Assembly: GCF_963667045.1 (NCBI RefSeq)
Contig: NZ_OY762934.1
Location: 1,977,501-2,041,500 of the forward strand
DNA length: 64,000 bases
Reading direction: 5' to 3'
Origin: an uncultured Cohaesibacter sp.
Lineage (GTDB): Bacteria > Pseudomonadota > Alphaproteobacteria > Rhizobiales > Cohaesibacteraceae
The notes below the pieces were generated by a model. That model searched no databases. It was given only the letters and a program-made list of their open reading frames with translations, and was not told the origin of the DNA. Each line of letters opens with the position of its first letter. Within the stretch, counting starts at the first letter, position 1. Made by a program: the position numbers and the translations under genes. Of the stretch, positions 33,579 to 42,923 are shown one piece after another.

Positions 33579-35108
33579 TCAACGGGTCTTGAGTTCCGTC
33601 AGGCTGGCTCCTCGGTTCATCAGCAGCGAGAAGAGTCCTTTTCTTGCTGGCTTCTCATCGGCCTCGGCTGACTTGTCGTTTCTTGCCAGCTTTTTTGGCT
33701 TCATCACCTTCTGACGTTCAGCAGCGCTGGCCTGCCTCACCGGCCTGGAAGACGGCAGATCAGGTTTGGTCAGAACAATGAAATCGGTTCCCACCGGGGT
33801 GGTCTCGCGACTGAAGCCGCGATCAGAAATCGTTATGGACGAGCCGCTGTTGACCAGCAGGTCGATCTGGGCGCGTACCTCTTCAGGAATCTCGATGCGG
33901 TCAAGCACATCGGCAGAGGCAACCAGCCCCCCCTGCTTCTGATCCCATTCAAGCCCAAGGCTGCTCTGCATCGTCTCGTTATAGCGATCGGTCAGATTGA
34001 CCGACAACCAGCTCAGCTTGCCTGCTTCCGAGGTCGAGTGGGTAGCAGTCAGCAGATGAACGCCGAGTGGTTCAGACGGGTTCTTGATCATGATCGGCGC
34101 ATCGAACAGCGGCTTGAAGTTGGAGCGTACATAGATATGACCAGTGGGTACTTCGCCCTTGCCAGCGGCATGATAAAGCGCAGCCAGCAGATCCTTGTCG
34201 ATGACCGCTTTGAGCGGCTCGGTGGTGGCTTCAATGCTGCTCTTTCGAGCCTCGACAAAGGCTCTAACGGCGCTGTAGGTCGCTTTGCCTGCCAGACCGT
34301 CCGGCTCACCGGCATCAAACCCGAGGCTGTTGAGCATGACCTGAACCTCACGCACAAGATTGCCGCGTGGCTCGCGGGTGATGAACACCCGGATCGGGGC
34401 CTTGCTCTGCCTGACCTGATCAAGAAGATTGAGACGCATAGACAATTTGGCAGCCAGCGGGTCCTCGGACGGCTTGTCGGACAGCAGCTCCAGCTTGCCA
34501 TGCCCCTTGACCGGCTCGGCCGGACCAAGGCTCAGCTCGGAGAGCTTGTCGGCCAGTTCGGCATTTTCAGGCTGGAACAGCGTGGCGCTTTCAATCAGTT
34601 GCGGTTCGGCCTCGCGGTTGGCGATGATCACATGGGCGCCGCGCTCTGTCATGGAAAACAGTTCGCTGGCAAACCCGCGCGGCAACCGCACGCAGCCGTG
34701 AGAAGCCGGATAGTTGGGAACGGAATTGGATTCATGCAGGGCCACACCAGACCATGTCAGGCGCTGCATGTAGGGCATCGAGGCACTGTCGTAGATATTG
34801 GAAAAATGCTGGCGCTTTTTCTCAAGGATGGAGAAGATACCGGTCGGGGTCGAGTGCCCGGCCTTGCCAGTCGACACACGGGAGGTGGCGATGACCTCCT
34901 GTCCACGGTAGACCTTGAGGCGCTGATCCTTGCGGGAAACGATAATCTGGATCGGCTCATCCCCGGCATTTTCCAGTGCGGCCTGAACTGCTTCGGTTGC
35001 CGTGCCGGCTCCTGCGACCTCTTCAAGAGACGTTTCCGTCGCCAAGCCTGCGCTCACGCTTGATAGGAGAAATCCTGCCGTCAGAAACAATTGCCCTTTG
35101 ATCTTCAT
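33579..35108 (-). CDS. Exported L,D-transpeptidase (YkuD) with peptidoglycan-binding domain
   Basis: Forms 3-3 cross-links in peptidoglycan or attaches proteins to it. The 509 residues begin with a signal peptide (KIKGQLFLTAGFLLSSVSAG). The YkuD domain follows (about 50-185): QIIVSRKDQRLKVYRGQEV, STGKAGHSTPTGIFSI, VALHESNSVPN and the catalytic SHGCVRLPRGFA. A peptidoglycan-binding-like helical region lies at about 275-330 (LVREVQVMLNSLGFDAGEPDG). The C-terminal tail is basic (KPKKLARNDKSAEADEKPA). ATG 35108 has GGGGGAC upstream; the open frame to 35168 lacks support. Monocistronic. Confidence 0.9.
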   Translation of the reverse strand: MKIKGQLFLTAGFLLSSVSAGLATETSLEEVAGAGTATEAVQAALENAGDEPIQIIVSRKDQRLKVYRGQEVIATSRVSTGKAGHSTPTGIFSILEKKRQHFSNIYDSASMPYMQRLTWSGVALHESNSVPNYPASHGCVRLPRGFASELFSMTERGAHVIIANREAEPQLIESATLFQPENAELADKLSELSLGPAEPVKGHGKLELLSDKPSEDPLAAKLSMRLNLLDQVRQSKAPIRVFITREPRGNLVREVQVMLNSLGFDAGEPDGLAGKATYSAVRAFVEARKSSIEATTEPLKAVIDKDLLAALYHAAGKGEVPTGHIYVRSNFKPLFDAPIMIKNPSEPLGVHLLTATHSTSEAGKLSWLSVNLTDRYNETMQSSLGLEWDQKQGGLVASADVLDRIEIPEEVRAQIDLLVNSGSSITISDRGFSRETTPVGTDFIVLTKPDLPSSRPVRQASAAERQKVMKPKKLARNDKSAEADEKPARKGLFSLLMNRGASLTELKTR

Positions 35109-35780
35109 CTTGTCCCCCAAAACTGTCGCAACCATCCAGCGCTCTTGTTGAACCGCAACCGGACCCACCCAGATCCGCTCTCATAAGATAGTACAATCAC
35201 TTAAACGAAGCGAGTCGGTGCACCCGCATTCGGTGTATATGCTGATCTTCTATCACCACATCCGCTCTTATGCCATCGTGAGCCTTAAAATCGCCCTAAT
35301 ATGCAAAGATACGCACCGGCCCATTCATGACGCAAGCACCCAGAGCTTTCATGATGCCCAGTATATCTTTTTTGCCGATGCCTAAAAAATAGAACCGTTG
35401 CACAACGGAGCGCCATCGCTTCAACCAGCGAAACAAAACTCATGTAAAAATTGCCAATATTTCGACATGCGGGCAAAAACAATATCTATATTTCAGAACC
35501 ACCATCAAAATAACATATAAATGGCATTTCACCAGCAGCTTTAATTGCATCTATATTAATCAGATACCAATTCAATACACAGTTCAATATTTTTCTGTTT
35601 CCTTTTAGCGAAATTATCACTATTTCTTAGAGCTTCTTTAGATAAACTTTAAAGAACGACCCCCGATGCGTCTGCCGCCTGCGAAACGGGTCCTGGTGAA
35701 CGAGTAGCGACAGGCGCAAATCCGGACAGTCTTCCCTCCTCCCACCGAAGACTGCCCAAACCGAAGGAGAGGAGACCCAA
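35109..35780. other. Long AT-rich intergenic region
   Basis: About 670 bases between two diverging genes. Bases 35370-35650 are strongly AT-rich for this genome, with several TATAAT-like strings (TATATTTCAG, ACATATAAAT, CTATATTAATC). Short frames here lack any recognisable content. The final 70 bases form the leader of the PAS gene, with AAGGAGAGGAGA directly before its ATG. Regulatory sites, a small RNA or an old insertion are all possible; nothing can be named. Confidence 0.4.
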
Positions 35781-36308
35781 ATGACAACAATAATTTCTCC
35801 CACCGGTATTGAAAGACGTTTTGGCGATTCCGAGATTCTGGTGAGCCGAACCGACAAGGATGGTTACATCACCTACTGCAATGGCCTATTCCGGGACATT
35901 ACAGGCTACGGCAACAAGGCCCTTGTTGGTCAACCACACAATTGCATGCGCCATCCCGACATGCCTCGTTCGATTTTCATGCGGCTGTGGAATGGACTTG
36001 ATGAAGCAAAAGAAGACGTTTTCGCCTATGTCCAGAACCTGGCCACCAACGGTGATCACTACTGGGCCTTTGTCCGCATTTCTCCTGCCTGCGACGCCAA
36101 GGGCGACGTGGTGGGCTATGAAGCATCGCGGCGTGTACCCAACCGGACCGTGGTCCGGGAGATCATCGAGCCACTCTACAAGGACTTGCGTGACATCGAA
36201 GCCAAATTCGATGACGCGGACGAAGGCCTGAAAGCCAGCAATGATCACCTCAGTGCTCTGCTGAGGGACAAGTCCACGTCCTACCGGCGTTTTGTGCTTT
36301 CCCTCTGA
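35781..36308 (+). CDS. PAS-domain protein (Aer-like sensory module), standalone
   Basis: A 175-residue cytoplasmic protein. Residues about 20-125 are a PAS domain of the kind at the N-terminus of aerotaxis-type chemoreceptors: SRTDKDGYITYCNGLFRDIT, then GYGNKALVGQPHNCMRHPDM, and the strand pair HYWAFVRISPACDAKGDVVG. A helical tail (VREIIEPLYKDLRDIEAKFDD onward) replaces the signalling domain of Aer. A flavin or haem cofactor is possible but cannot be read from sequence. Strong AAGGAGAGGAGA ribosome-binding site; a terminator follows at 36343, so it is monocistronic. Output partner unknown. Confidence 0.82.
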   Translation: MTTIISPTGIERRFGDSEILVSRTDKDGYITYCNGLFRDITGYGNKALVGQPHNCMRHPDMPRSIFMRLWNGLDEAKEDVFAYVQNLATNGDHYWAFVRISPACDAKGDVVGYEASRRVPNRTVVREIIEPLYKDLRDIEAKFDDADEGLKASNDHLSALLRDKSTSYRRFVLSL

Positions 36309-36342
36309 CAAGAACGCGGGATGGCACATACAACAAGACCCA

Positions 36343-36375
36343 ACGGGTCGGCGGTTCCCCCTGCCGACCCGTTTT
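36343..36375 (+). terminator. Terminator after the PAS gene
   Basis: ACGGGTCGGC pairs with GCCGACCCGT (36343-36352 and 36363-36372) around a 10-base loop and is followed by TTTTGTT. Confidence 0.9.
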
Positions 36376-36580
36376 GTTGCCCCTTGCGGCACATCAACTG
36401 CAGCCCCTTGCCCTGGATGATCAAAATCAAACTCTTTGACGTTTCCCGCATTGACTTCGCAAGCGCTTTGCTTATGGTTTGCGCCCATGACAGATCATCC
36501 TTCCCGGATTGGCAGTCCGGCAGCGGGGGCGATCTTCCGGCCGTTATCACCATCAACACGACTAGCTGAAAGCAAGTGAC

Positions 36581-37435
36581 ATGACTCAAGTTGATCTGAC
36601 CGCGCTTCAAAGCACGATTGAAGAAGGCTTCGATGCTCGCGAATCCATCAATAGCAACACAACCGGCGACATCAGGGATGCGGTCGAGAAAGCTCTCACT
36701 CTTCTTGATAACGGTATTGTACGCGTCGCTGAAAAAGCCGCCGACGGAAACTGGGTCGTCAATCAATGGCTGAAGAAGGCCGTGCTGCTGTCCTTCCGCC
36801 TCAATGCCATGGAAGTCATCAAGGGCGGCCCCGGCGAAGCCACCTGGTGGGACAAGGTGCCCTCCAAGTTTGACGGCTGGGGCGGGATCGATTTCGAGAA
36901 TGCCGGTTTCCGCGCCGTGCCGAACTGCATCGTGCGCCGCTCTGCCTTCATCGGCAAGGGCGTAGTGCTGATGCCGTCCTTCGTCAACCTTGGCGCCTAT
37001 GTGGATGAAGGCACCATGATCGATACATGGGCAACCGTCGGCTCCTGCGCCCAGATCGGCAAACATGTTCACATTTCCGGCGGCGCTGGCATCGGCGGCG
37101 TTCTGGAACCGCTGCAGGCCGGTCCGGTTGTCATCGAGGACAACTGCTTCATCGGCGCCCGCGCCGAAGTGGCCGAAGGCGTGATCGTGCGTGAAGGTTC
37201 CGTCCTGTCCATGGGCGTCTATCTGGGTGCCTCCACCAAGATCATCGACCGCGCCACCGGCGAGGTCTTCATGGGCGAAGTGCCTCCCTACTCGGTCGTC
37301 GTTTCCGGCACAATGCCCGGCAAGCCGCTGCCGGATGGCACCCCGGGCCCGAACCTCTATTGCGCCGTGATCGTCAAGCGCGTCGATGAGCGCACCCGCT
37401 CGAAGACCTCGATCAACGAGCTGCTACGCGACTGA
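36581..37435 (+). CDS. dapD: Tetrahydrodipicolinate N-succinyltransferase
   Basis: Adds succinyl from succinyl-CoA to tetrahydrodipicolinate in the diaminopimelate/lysine pathway. The 284-residue length is standard. The N-terminal helical part ([20 protein letters not shown]) is followed by a left-handed beta-helix of hexapeptide repeats ([60 protein letters not shown]). ATG 36581. dapE, the enzyme two steps later, is 1.8 kb downstream, so lysine genes are near but not in one operon. Terminator follows at 37468. Confidence 0.95.
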   Translation: MTQVDLTALQSTIEEGFDARESINSNTTGDIRDAVEKALTLLDNGIVRVAEKAADGNWVVNQWLKKAVLLSFRLNAMEVIKGGPGEATWWDKVPSKFDGWGGIDFENAGFRAVPNCIVRRSAFIGKGVVLMPSFVNLGAYVDEGTMIDTWATVGSCAQIGKHVHISGGAGIGGVLEPLQAGPVVIEDNCFIGARAEVAEGVIVREGSVLSMGVYLGASTKIIDRATGEVFMGEVPPYSVVVSGTMPGKPLPDGTPGPNLYCAVIVKRVDERTRSKTSINELLRD

Positions 37436-37467
37436 TCAGCCGGCAGGTTTTTGCGCAGAATTCCATT

Positions 37468-37503
37468 GTCCCGTCTCTTTCACCAGAGGCGGGACTTTTT
37501 TAA
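37468..37503 (+). terminator. Terminator after dapD
   Basis: GTCCCG-TCTC pairs with GAGG-CGGGAC through one mismatch region (37468-37495), followed by TTTTTTAATTTT. It insulates dapD from the MerR-controlled promoter that starts ten bases later. Confidence 0.9.
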
Positions 37504-37512
37504 TTTTACTGC

Positions 37513-37542
37513 TTGACCTAGAGTGCACTCTAACACTTAGCC
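37513..37542 (+). promoter_or_regulatory. MerR-type promoter with palindromic operator
   Basis: TTGACC (37513-37518) serves as -35 element, a perfect 14-base palindrome TAGAGTGCACTCTA (37519-37532) fills the spacer, and TTAGCC (37537-37542) is a weak -10. The long 18-base spacer with the dyad inside it is the arrangement that MerR-family activators untwist. It precedes the merR-like gene by 30 bases, so autoregulation is expected. Confidence 0.8.
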
Positions 37543-37571
37543 TCCGTCTCCATCGAAACAGGAGCAGTCCC

Positions 37572-38000
37572 TTGAAGATTGGAAATCTGGCCCGGCTGAC
37601 CGGTCTGTCCGTCCATACCATCCGCTATTACGAGAAGATCGGGCTCCTGCCCGATGCCTCCCGCGATGCCGGAGGGCGGCGGCAATATGGCATGGAAATC
37701 GCCAGCTGGCTGACCTTCCTCAAGCATCTCAAGGCAACCGGTATGGGCATTTCGGACATGGTTCGCTACGCCCAGCTGCGCGCCGAAGGCCCGCACACGG
37801 CCACCGCCCGGCGGGAGATGCTGGAAGCCCAGCAGCAAACGGTGCTGAGGCAGATTGAAGATCTGCAAGCGACACTGCCTGTTCTCGACCAGAAAATCAA
37901 TTTCTATCGCGACATGGAAAAAGCCCATGTCATGGAGGCAGGACATGCAACAGACACAAGCAAAATCCCCCGTATCCGGCAATCAGGCAAGCGCCCTTGA
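37572..38000 (+). CDS. MerR-family transcriptional regulator
   Basis: A 142-residue one-component regulator. The winged helix starts at residue 2 (KIGNLARLTGLSVHTIRYYE, then KIGLLPDASRDAGGRRQY), followed by the second DNA-contacting wing, the helices LTFLKHLKATGMGISDMVRY and a coiled coil (TARREMLEAQQQTVLRQIED). The C-terminus has no metal-type cysteine pair, so it is not a classic metal sensor; it belongs with the HMRTR-like/NmlR-like group by its operator. TTG start at 37572, with AGGAG 8 bases upstream, coincides with the family N-terminus. It overlaps the next gene by 56 bases. Confidence 0.88.
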   Translation: MKIGNLARLTGLSVHTIRYYEKIGLLPDASRDAGGRRQYGMEIASWLTFLKHLKATGMGISDMVRYAQLRAEGPHTATARREMLEAQQQTVLRQIEDLQATLPVLDQKINFYRDMEKAHVMEAGHATDTSKIPRIRQSGKRP

Positions 38001-38370
38001 GCGTGCCCGCGCCTATTGCGACGTCCATCACCCCGGTCTTGAAGCAACGCTCAATGACTGGTTTGGCGACATGTTGCCAGAGTTTGGCGAGAGCCTGATC
38101 GAATGGGCCTATGGCCGCCATTACTCCCGGCCGGGGCTCGACAGCAAGACCCGCCAGCTGGCAACCGTTGCCGCTCTCACGGTACTGGGAGGGCAGACCG
38201 CGCCGCAGCTCAAAATCAACATCGAGCACACCCTCGCTGTCGGAGCAAGCGAACAGGAGATTGTCGAGGTGATCTGGCAGATGGCGGTCTATGGTGGCCT
38301 GCCAGCAGCCATCAACGGCCTTACTGCCGCAAGGGAAGTCTTTGCAGCGCGCAAGGCTTCGCTTGCCTGA
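37945..38370 (+). CDS. Carboxymuconolactone decarboxylase-family protein
   Basis: A 141-residue AhpD-fold protein. Family features: FGESLIEWAYGRHYSRPGLD, LATVAALTVLGGQTAPQLKI and the helix SEQEIVEVIWQMAVYGGLPA followed by AAINGLTAAREVFA. There is no CxxC redox pair, so it is more like the decarboxylase-type than peroxidase-type members. ATG 37945 with GGAGG 8 bases upstream; it lies inside the 3' end of the merR gene in another frame, so the two are translationally linked. The regulator probably controls this gene; aromatic or aldehyde stress is a guess. Confidence 0.87.
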   Translation: MQQTQAKSPVSGNQASALERARAYCDVHHPGLEATLNDWFGDMLPEFGESLIEWAYGRHYSRPGLDSKTRQLATVAALTVLGGQTAPQLKINIEHTLAVGASEQEIVEVIWQMAVYGGLPAAINGLTAAREVFAARKASLA

Positions 38371-38591
38371 CCCGCGATTTCCCGGTTCTGGCCCAGATTG
38401 CGGCTCTCATGCCCGTCGGGGCTGGCACCTGTTCCCTCTTTTTACCCCCCTATCGGGGGATAGGGGCCTTTGGATCATTGCCGCCCCTTGCCATGCACGT
38501 TAAGCTCACTGTCACAGGAAAGTGATCCTCGTCTACCCGGTCTCTTCCAACGACCGGATGGCAGGATCATCCAGAACGGGGGGAACTGGTG

Positions 38592-39068
38592 ATGACGTTC
38601 GAGGGTCTGCTATTTGACAGCCGCGGCGAGATAGGGCGAAGGGATTTCTGGTTTGCCCATCTGTTCCTGTTCCCGATGGAGGTTGGTGCCGCCTTCCTGT
38701 TCAGGGTGGACAAGAACGAGCTGTGCACGCAGGATCCCTCGACCTTCCTTGGCAAGTCCTATTATGCCGCGCTGGCCATCATGGCCCTTGTCTTTCTGTT
38801 CATGTGGTATTGCGTGGTCATCAAGCGTCTGCGCAAGCTGGGCCGCGGCCACAAGAGCTTCTTTGCCTATGCCATTCCCATCCTGCTGACGCTCAGCGCG
38901 CTGGCTCCCCATTTTCCGCTGCCTTGCACGATGGAGTTCAGCAACCGCCTGATGTTTCTGGCGCCGCTCATCCCCTTCTGGCTGATCTATTTCGTTGATC
39001 TGGGCATCATGAGCCACCGGAAGCCCCGGCAGGATGACGAGAGCGACCAGCCGATGACGGCAATCTAG
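38592..39068 (+). CDS. DUF805-family membrane protein
   Basis: A 158-residue inner-membrane protein with four hydrophobic segments and the DUF805 start (DSRGEIGRRDFWFAHLFLF, where the family has GRxxRxxFW) and VIKRLRKLGRGHKSFFAYAIP (family: RRLHDxGxSG). Function unknown in all bacteria. ATG 38592 is chosen over the GTG immediately before it; GGGGGG lies upstream. It sits alone between the CMD gene and dapE. Confidence 0.8.
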   Translation: MTFEGLLFDSRGEIGRRDFWFAHLFLFPMEVGAAFLFRVDKNELCTQDPSTFLGKSYYAALAIMALVFLFMWYCVVIKRLRKLGRGHKSFFAYAIPILLTLSALAPHFPLPCTMEFSNRLMFLAPLIPFWLIYFVDLGIMSHRKPRQDDESDQPMTAI

Positions 39069-39272
39069 TCGCTTGCTCCCGCTCTCTCCCTCAGACGGGG
39101 GATTCACAAGGCGGAAGGGATCATGCTTCTGGGACAGTTGTCACAAACCGGTTGAAGGCTGGCGGCTGCACGCTTATGCTCGCCCCCGAACTTACAGACC
39201 GCGCCTGCACGCCTTGCCCCCGAGGCCTGTTGACGCCTTCATACGCCTGTCATCCATAGAAAGCGTCCAAGA

Positions 39273-40442
39273 ATGACCAAAGCTCCTTCCGCGACGGACC
39301 TTGCCTGCGCCCTCATCCAATGCCCCAGTGTCACCCCGAAGGAAGCCGGGGCCCTGGCCTATCTGGAGCGGCAGCTCAGCCCGTTCGGCTTTGAAATCCA
39401 CCGTCCGGTCTTCTCCGAGCCCGGCTATCCGGACGTGGAAAACATGTTCGCCAAGATCACCGGTGGTGATGGCCCGCATCTGGCTTTTGCCGGTCACGTC
39501 GACGTGGTGCCCGCTGGCGATGAAGCCTTGTGGACCCTTCCCCCGTTCAGCGGCGCAGTGAAGGATGGCCTTTTGCATGGCCGAGGCGCTGCCGACATGA
39601 AGGGCGGTGTGGCTGCTTTCGTTGCCGCCACCCTGCGCTATGTCGAGGCGCATGGCGAGCCGAAGGGCACAGTTTCCTTCGTGCTGACCGGTGACGAGGA
39701 AGGCCCGGCCAAGAACGGCACTGTCAAGCTGATGCAGTGGGCCGCCGACCGGGGCGAACAGTTTTCCGACTCCATCGTCGGGGAGCCGACCAATCCGAAC
39801 CAGATGGGCGACATGATCAAGGTCGGTCGCCGTGGCAGCCAGTCGGGCACCCTCACCGTCAGCGGCAAGCAGGGACATGTGGCCTATCCACATCTGGCCA
39901 ACAACCCGGTGCCGGTTCTGGCCCGTCTGGTTGAACAGATCAGCGCCGAAGTGCTGGATCATGGCACGGATTTCTTCCAGCCGAGCAATCTGGAATTCAT
40001 TTCCATGGACGTGGGCAACGAGACCTGGAACCTCATCCCCAAGAGCGCCTCGGCCCGCTTCAACGTGCGTTTCAACGACCTGTGGAATGCGGCAAAGCTG
40101 GAAGCCTTCGTGCTGGAGCACGCCCGCAAGCATCTCCCCGATGATGCGTTTACGCTCTCGCTGGCCCTTGAAGACGACGGCAGCGAGGCCTTCCTGACCC
40201 GCTCGGAAAGCCTCATCGGCCGCTTTTCCAAGGCGGTGGAAGCCATCACCGGCCGGACGCCGGAGCTTTCTACCGGTGGCGGCACGTCGGACGCCCGTTT
40301 CATCAAGAACTACTGCCCGGTGATCGAGTTCGGCCTCGTCGGCCAGACCATGCACATGATCGATGAGCATGTCGCTGTTGCCGACCTCGAACAGCTCGCC
40401 GACATCTACTATGAATTCATGCTGCAGTATTTCGAGCGGTAG
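39273..40442 (+). CDS. dapE: Succinyl-diaminopimelate desuccinylase
   Basis: A zinc peptidase-fold enzyme releasing diaminopimelate from its N-succinyl form. The 389-residue product has the metal-binding sequences FAGHVDVVPAGDEALWT (His and Asp), HGRGAADMKGGVAAFV (bridging Asp), LTGDEEGPAKNGT (catalytic Glu-Glu) and, at the end, IEFGLVGQTMHMIDEHV (His). The family box CPSVTPKEAGAL appears near the N-terminus. ATG 39273. It is followed by a membrane-protein gene after 126 bases. Confidence 0.95.
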   Translation: MTKAPSATDLACALIQCPSVTPKEAGALAYLERQLSPFGFEIHRPVFSEPGYPDVENMFAKITGGDGPHLAFAGHVDVVPAGDEALWTLPPFSGAVKDGLLHGRGAADMKGGVAAFVAATLRYVEAHGEPKGTVSFVLTGDEEGPAKNGTVKLMQWAADRGEQFSDSIVGEPTNPNQMGDMIKVGRRGSQSGTLTVSGKQGHVAYPHLANNPVPVLARLVEQISAEVLDHGTDFFQPSNLEFISMDVGNETWNLIPKSASARFNVRFNDLWNAAKLEAFVLEHARKHLPDDAFTLSLALEDDGSEAFLTRSESLIGRFSKAVEAITGRTPELSTGGGTSDARFIKNYCPVIEFGLVGQTMHMIDEHVAVADLEQLADIYYEFMLQYFER

Positions 40443-40568
40443 GCGCGGCGGCTTCCGTAATCTGTGGGCGGGGCTGGCCTTGTCAGCCCCTGTCTGCCTT
40501 CGGACACGGCCCGATCACCAGATGCCTTATTGTCTTTTACGCATTTCTCACTGACTGAACGGCGCTTA

Positions 40569-41150
40569 ATGACCTATATTTTCTACCATCTCGAGCTTCT
40601 GTGGGCCTTTGTACGTGGCAAGAGCGATGCGCTCTACGGGATCGACGCCACGCGGCGCGGTTTCTGGCGGTCCTTTATGGCCATTCTGCTGGTCGAGCCG
40701 CTGGGCATGTTCTATGCCCTGCTGTTCGGCTATCTGGACGAGGTGCTGTTGTTCCGGTCGGGCGGCTTTCCGCTCTATCTGTTGCAGCTGTTTCTCGACT
40801 GGGGCCTGCCCGCCATCCTGTTGTTTGCGCTGCTCACCCTGCTTGGATACAGGGACAGCTATATTCCGCTGATGGTCAGCTACAACTGGCTCAATGTCAT
40901 CATGGTGGTGATCACCATCCTGCCCGGCGCGTTGATGACCGCCCATCTCATTCCGGTGCAGTTGGCCGTCCTGCTGATGCTCGCCATCTATGGTTTTTCC
41001 ATGTGGATCGCCTATCGGCTTTACAGTTTCGTGCTGCAATGCCCGCCGTTTACGGCGCTCGGCCTGTCGATCCTGATGATGATCGTCGGTATTGCCTCGG
41101 CCTTCTGGCTGCAGAGCATCAGCCATTCGCTGCTTGTGGTTTCAAGCTAG
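40569..41150 (+). CDS. Hypothetical inner-membrane protein
   Basis: A 193-residue protein with about five hydrophobic helices (LLVEPLGMFYALLFGYL, LYLLQLFLDWGLPAILLFAL, WLNVIMVVITILPGALM, LAVLLMLAIYGFSMWIA and LSILMMIVGIASAFWL). No family is recognised. The polar N-terminus (ELLWAFVRGKSDALYGIDAT) contains a charged stretch typical of proteins with a Yip1-like layout, which is only an impression. Located between dapE and the convergent truA, with which it overlaps by 4 bases. ATG 40569 is the first that yields this hydrophobic layout. Confidence 0.72.
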   Translation: MTYIFYHLELLWAFVRGKSDALYGIDATRRGFWRSFMAILLVEPLGMFYALLFGYLDEVLLFRSGGFPLYLLQLFLDWGLPAILLFALLTLLGYRDSYIPLMVSYNWLNVIMVVITILPGALMTAHLIPVQLAVLLMLAIYGFSMWIAYRLYSFVLQCPPFTALGLSILMMIVGIASAFWLQSISHSLLVVSS

Positions 41151-41941
41151 TCTTTCTTGTGGCCCCGCCAGGGCTCCTCGACAATTTCGTAAACCTCATC
41201 CTCGCGATAATCGACGCGCGTGAGATAGAGCCCGTCCGGAGGGGCGACAGGGCCGCAGGCTTGGCGATCGCGGGCTTCAAGACTCTCGCTGATCCAGTCC
41301 ACCGGCTTACGCCCGGAGCCAACCTCGGCCAGCGAGCCGACAAACGAGCGGATCTGGTTGTGCAGGAACGACCGGGCCATGGCGTCGAGATAGACCCATT
41401 CTCCCTCGCGGCTGACGCGCAGCATCTCCATGGTCCGCCACGGGCTTTTGGCCTGACAGGCGGTGGCGCGGAAGGTCGTGAAGTCATGATGCCCAATGAG
41501 CCGGTCGGCCCCCTGCTGCATCAGCTCGACATCGATGGGGAAGCTATATTGCCAGGCCCGCCCGATTTCGAAGGTCAGCGGAGCACGACGGTTGCAGATG
41601 CGATAGCGGTAGTAGCGCTTGACGGCCTTGAAGCGGCTGTCGAATTCGTCGGTTACTTTCCACGCCCCGAGCACGGCAACGCCAGTCTCCTTGAGGAAGA
41701 AATTGAGCGCGGCGGTAATCTTCTGGCTGTGCCAGTCCCGTTGCAGATCAAAATGGGCAACCTGACCCGTCGCATGGACGCCGGAATCCGTCCGCCCCGC
41801 CCCGAACAGGGTGACCCGTTCGTGGGTGAAGGTATAGATGGAATCCTCGATCAGTTCCATGACGGAGGGCGCGTTGTCCTGCCGCTGCCAGCCCGAGAAC
41901 GGGCGGCCATCATATTCAATCAGAAGCTTGTAACGAGGCAT
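41147..41941 (-). CDS. truA: tRNA pseudouridine(38-40) synthase
   Basis: Isomerises uridines in the anticodon stem-loop of many tRNAs. The 264-residue product has the family N-terminus YKLLIEYDGRPFSGWQRQ, the active-site GAGRTDSGVHATGQVAHF with catalytic Asp, and the C-terminal ARSFLHNQIRSFVGSLAEVG. ATG 41941. It follows fmt (12 bases between stop and start), which continues the def-fmt-truA order common in Rhizobiales. Confidence 0.95.
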   Translation of the reverse strand: MPRYKLLIEYDGRPFSGWQRQDNAPSVMELIEDSIYTFTHERVTLFGAGRTDSGVHATGQVAHFDLQRDWHSQKITAALNFFLKETGVAVLGAWKVTDEFDSRFKAVKRYYRYRICNRRAPLTFEIGRAWQYSFPIDVELMQQGADRLIGHHDFTTFRATACQAKSPWRTMEMLRVSREGEWVYLDAMARSFLHNQIRSFVGSLAEVGSGRKPVDWISESLEARDRQACGPVAPPDGLYLTRVDYREDEVYEIVEEPWRGHKKD

Positions 41942-41953
41942 GGCGTCCCTTCA

Positions 41954-42883
41954 TCAGGCGATCACATCACCAATCTTCAGGTCGGCACCGCGCAGGAACT
42001 CGTCGGCCTTCATGGCGCCCTTGCCTGCCCGCTGCAACATGACGAGGCGAACCGCGCCCGCACCACAGGCAACAGTCATGGCATCATCGAGCAGTTCACC
42101 CGGAGTGCCCTTGCCATCGGCCAGTTCCGAGCGCAGCAGCTTGACGCGCTGGGCCTTGCCACGGATGGTCATCTCGCACCAGGCCCCCGGAAATGGCGAA
42201 AGGCCGCGAATGGTATTGTGGATCTCGTCTGCCGATCTTGAGAAGTCGATGCGGCTTTCCGCCTTGTCGATCTTCTTGGCGTAGGTGACGCCCTCTTCCG
42301 GTTGCGAGCGGGACTGCAGCAGCCCGCGCGACAGGGCCGCCAGCGCCCGGACCATCAGGTCAGCGCCCAACACCATCATGCGATCATGCAAATCCTCTGC
42401 CGTCATCTCGGCGGTGATGGCAATGGTTTCGGACATGCAGATGTCGCCGGTATCAAGCCCCTCGTCCATGCGCATGACCTGAACGCCGGTCTCCCGGTCG
42501 CCCGCCATGATGGCGCGCTGGATCGGAGCGGCACCACGCCAGCGTGGCAGCAGCGAGCCATGCAGATTGAGGCACCCTTCGCGCGGTGCCTCGAGAATGG
42601 CTTTCGGCAGCAGCAGGCCATAGGCAACAACCACGGCGACATCGGCATCGAGCGCGCGGAATTTTTCCTGCTCCTCTTCCGATTTCAGCGACGTGGGTGT
42701 GAAGACGGGCAGGCCAAGCTGTTCTGCGGCCTCGTGCACCGGGGTCTTGCGCTCTTCCATGCCGCGCCCAGCCGGTCTTGGCGGCTGGGAATAGACAGCA
42801 ACCACCTCGTGGCCCTGCCCGACGATTTCCATCAGGGTGGGAACCGAAAAATCCGGAGCTCCCATAAAGACAACGCGCAGCAT
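41954..42883 (-). CDS. fmt: Methionyl-tRNA formyltransferase
   Basis: Formylates initiator Met-tRNA. The 309-residue protein has the formyltransferase N-terminus [14 protein letters not shown], the substrate loop and the catalytic [20 protein letters not shown] (Asn-His), with DTGDICMSE later; the C-terminal OB-like domain is [20 protein letters not shown] onward. ATG 42883. It lies 40 bases after def, so deformylase and formyltransferase are made together. Confidence 0.95.
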   Translation of the reverse strand: MLRVVFMGAPDFSVPTLMEIVGQGHEVVAVYSQPPRPAGRGMEERKTPVHEAAEQLGLPVFTPTSLKSEEEQEKFRALDADVAVVVAYGLLLPKAILEAPREGCLNLHGSLLPRWRGAAPIQRAIMAGDRETGVQVMRMDEGLDTGDICMSETIAITAEMTAEDLHDRMMVLGADLMVRALAALSRGLLQSRSQPEEGVTYAKKIDKAESRIDFSRSADEIHNTIRGLSPFPGAWCEMTIRGKAQRVKLLRSELADGKGTPGELLDDAMTVACGAGAVRLVMLQRAGKGAMKADEFLRGADLKIGDVIA

Positions 42884-42923
42884 GCTCGATCCTTTCCAAG
42901 GTGGTAACGGTTTGACAGTCGCC

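Noticed and set aside
40601-42241. A 546-codon plus-strand open frame across the membrane-protein, truA and fmt genes
   Set aside because: It runs out of frame through one real gene and antisense through two others; no domain and no ribosome-binding site.
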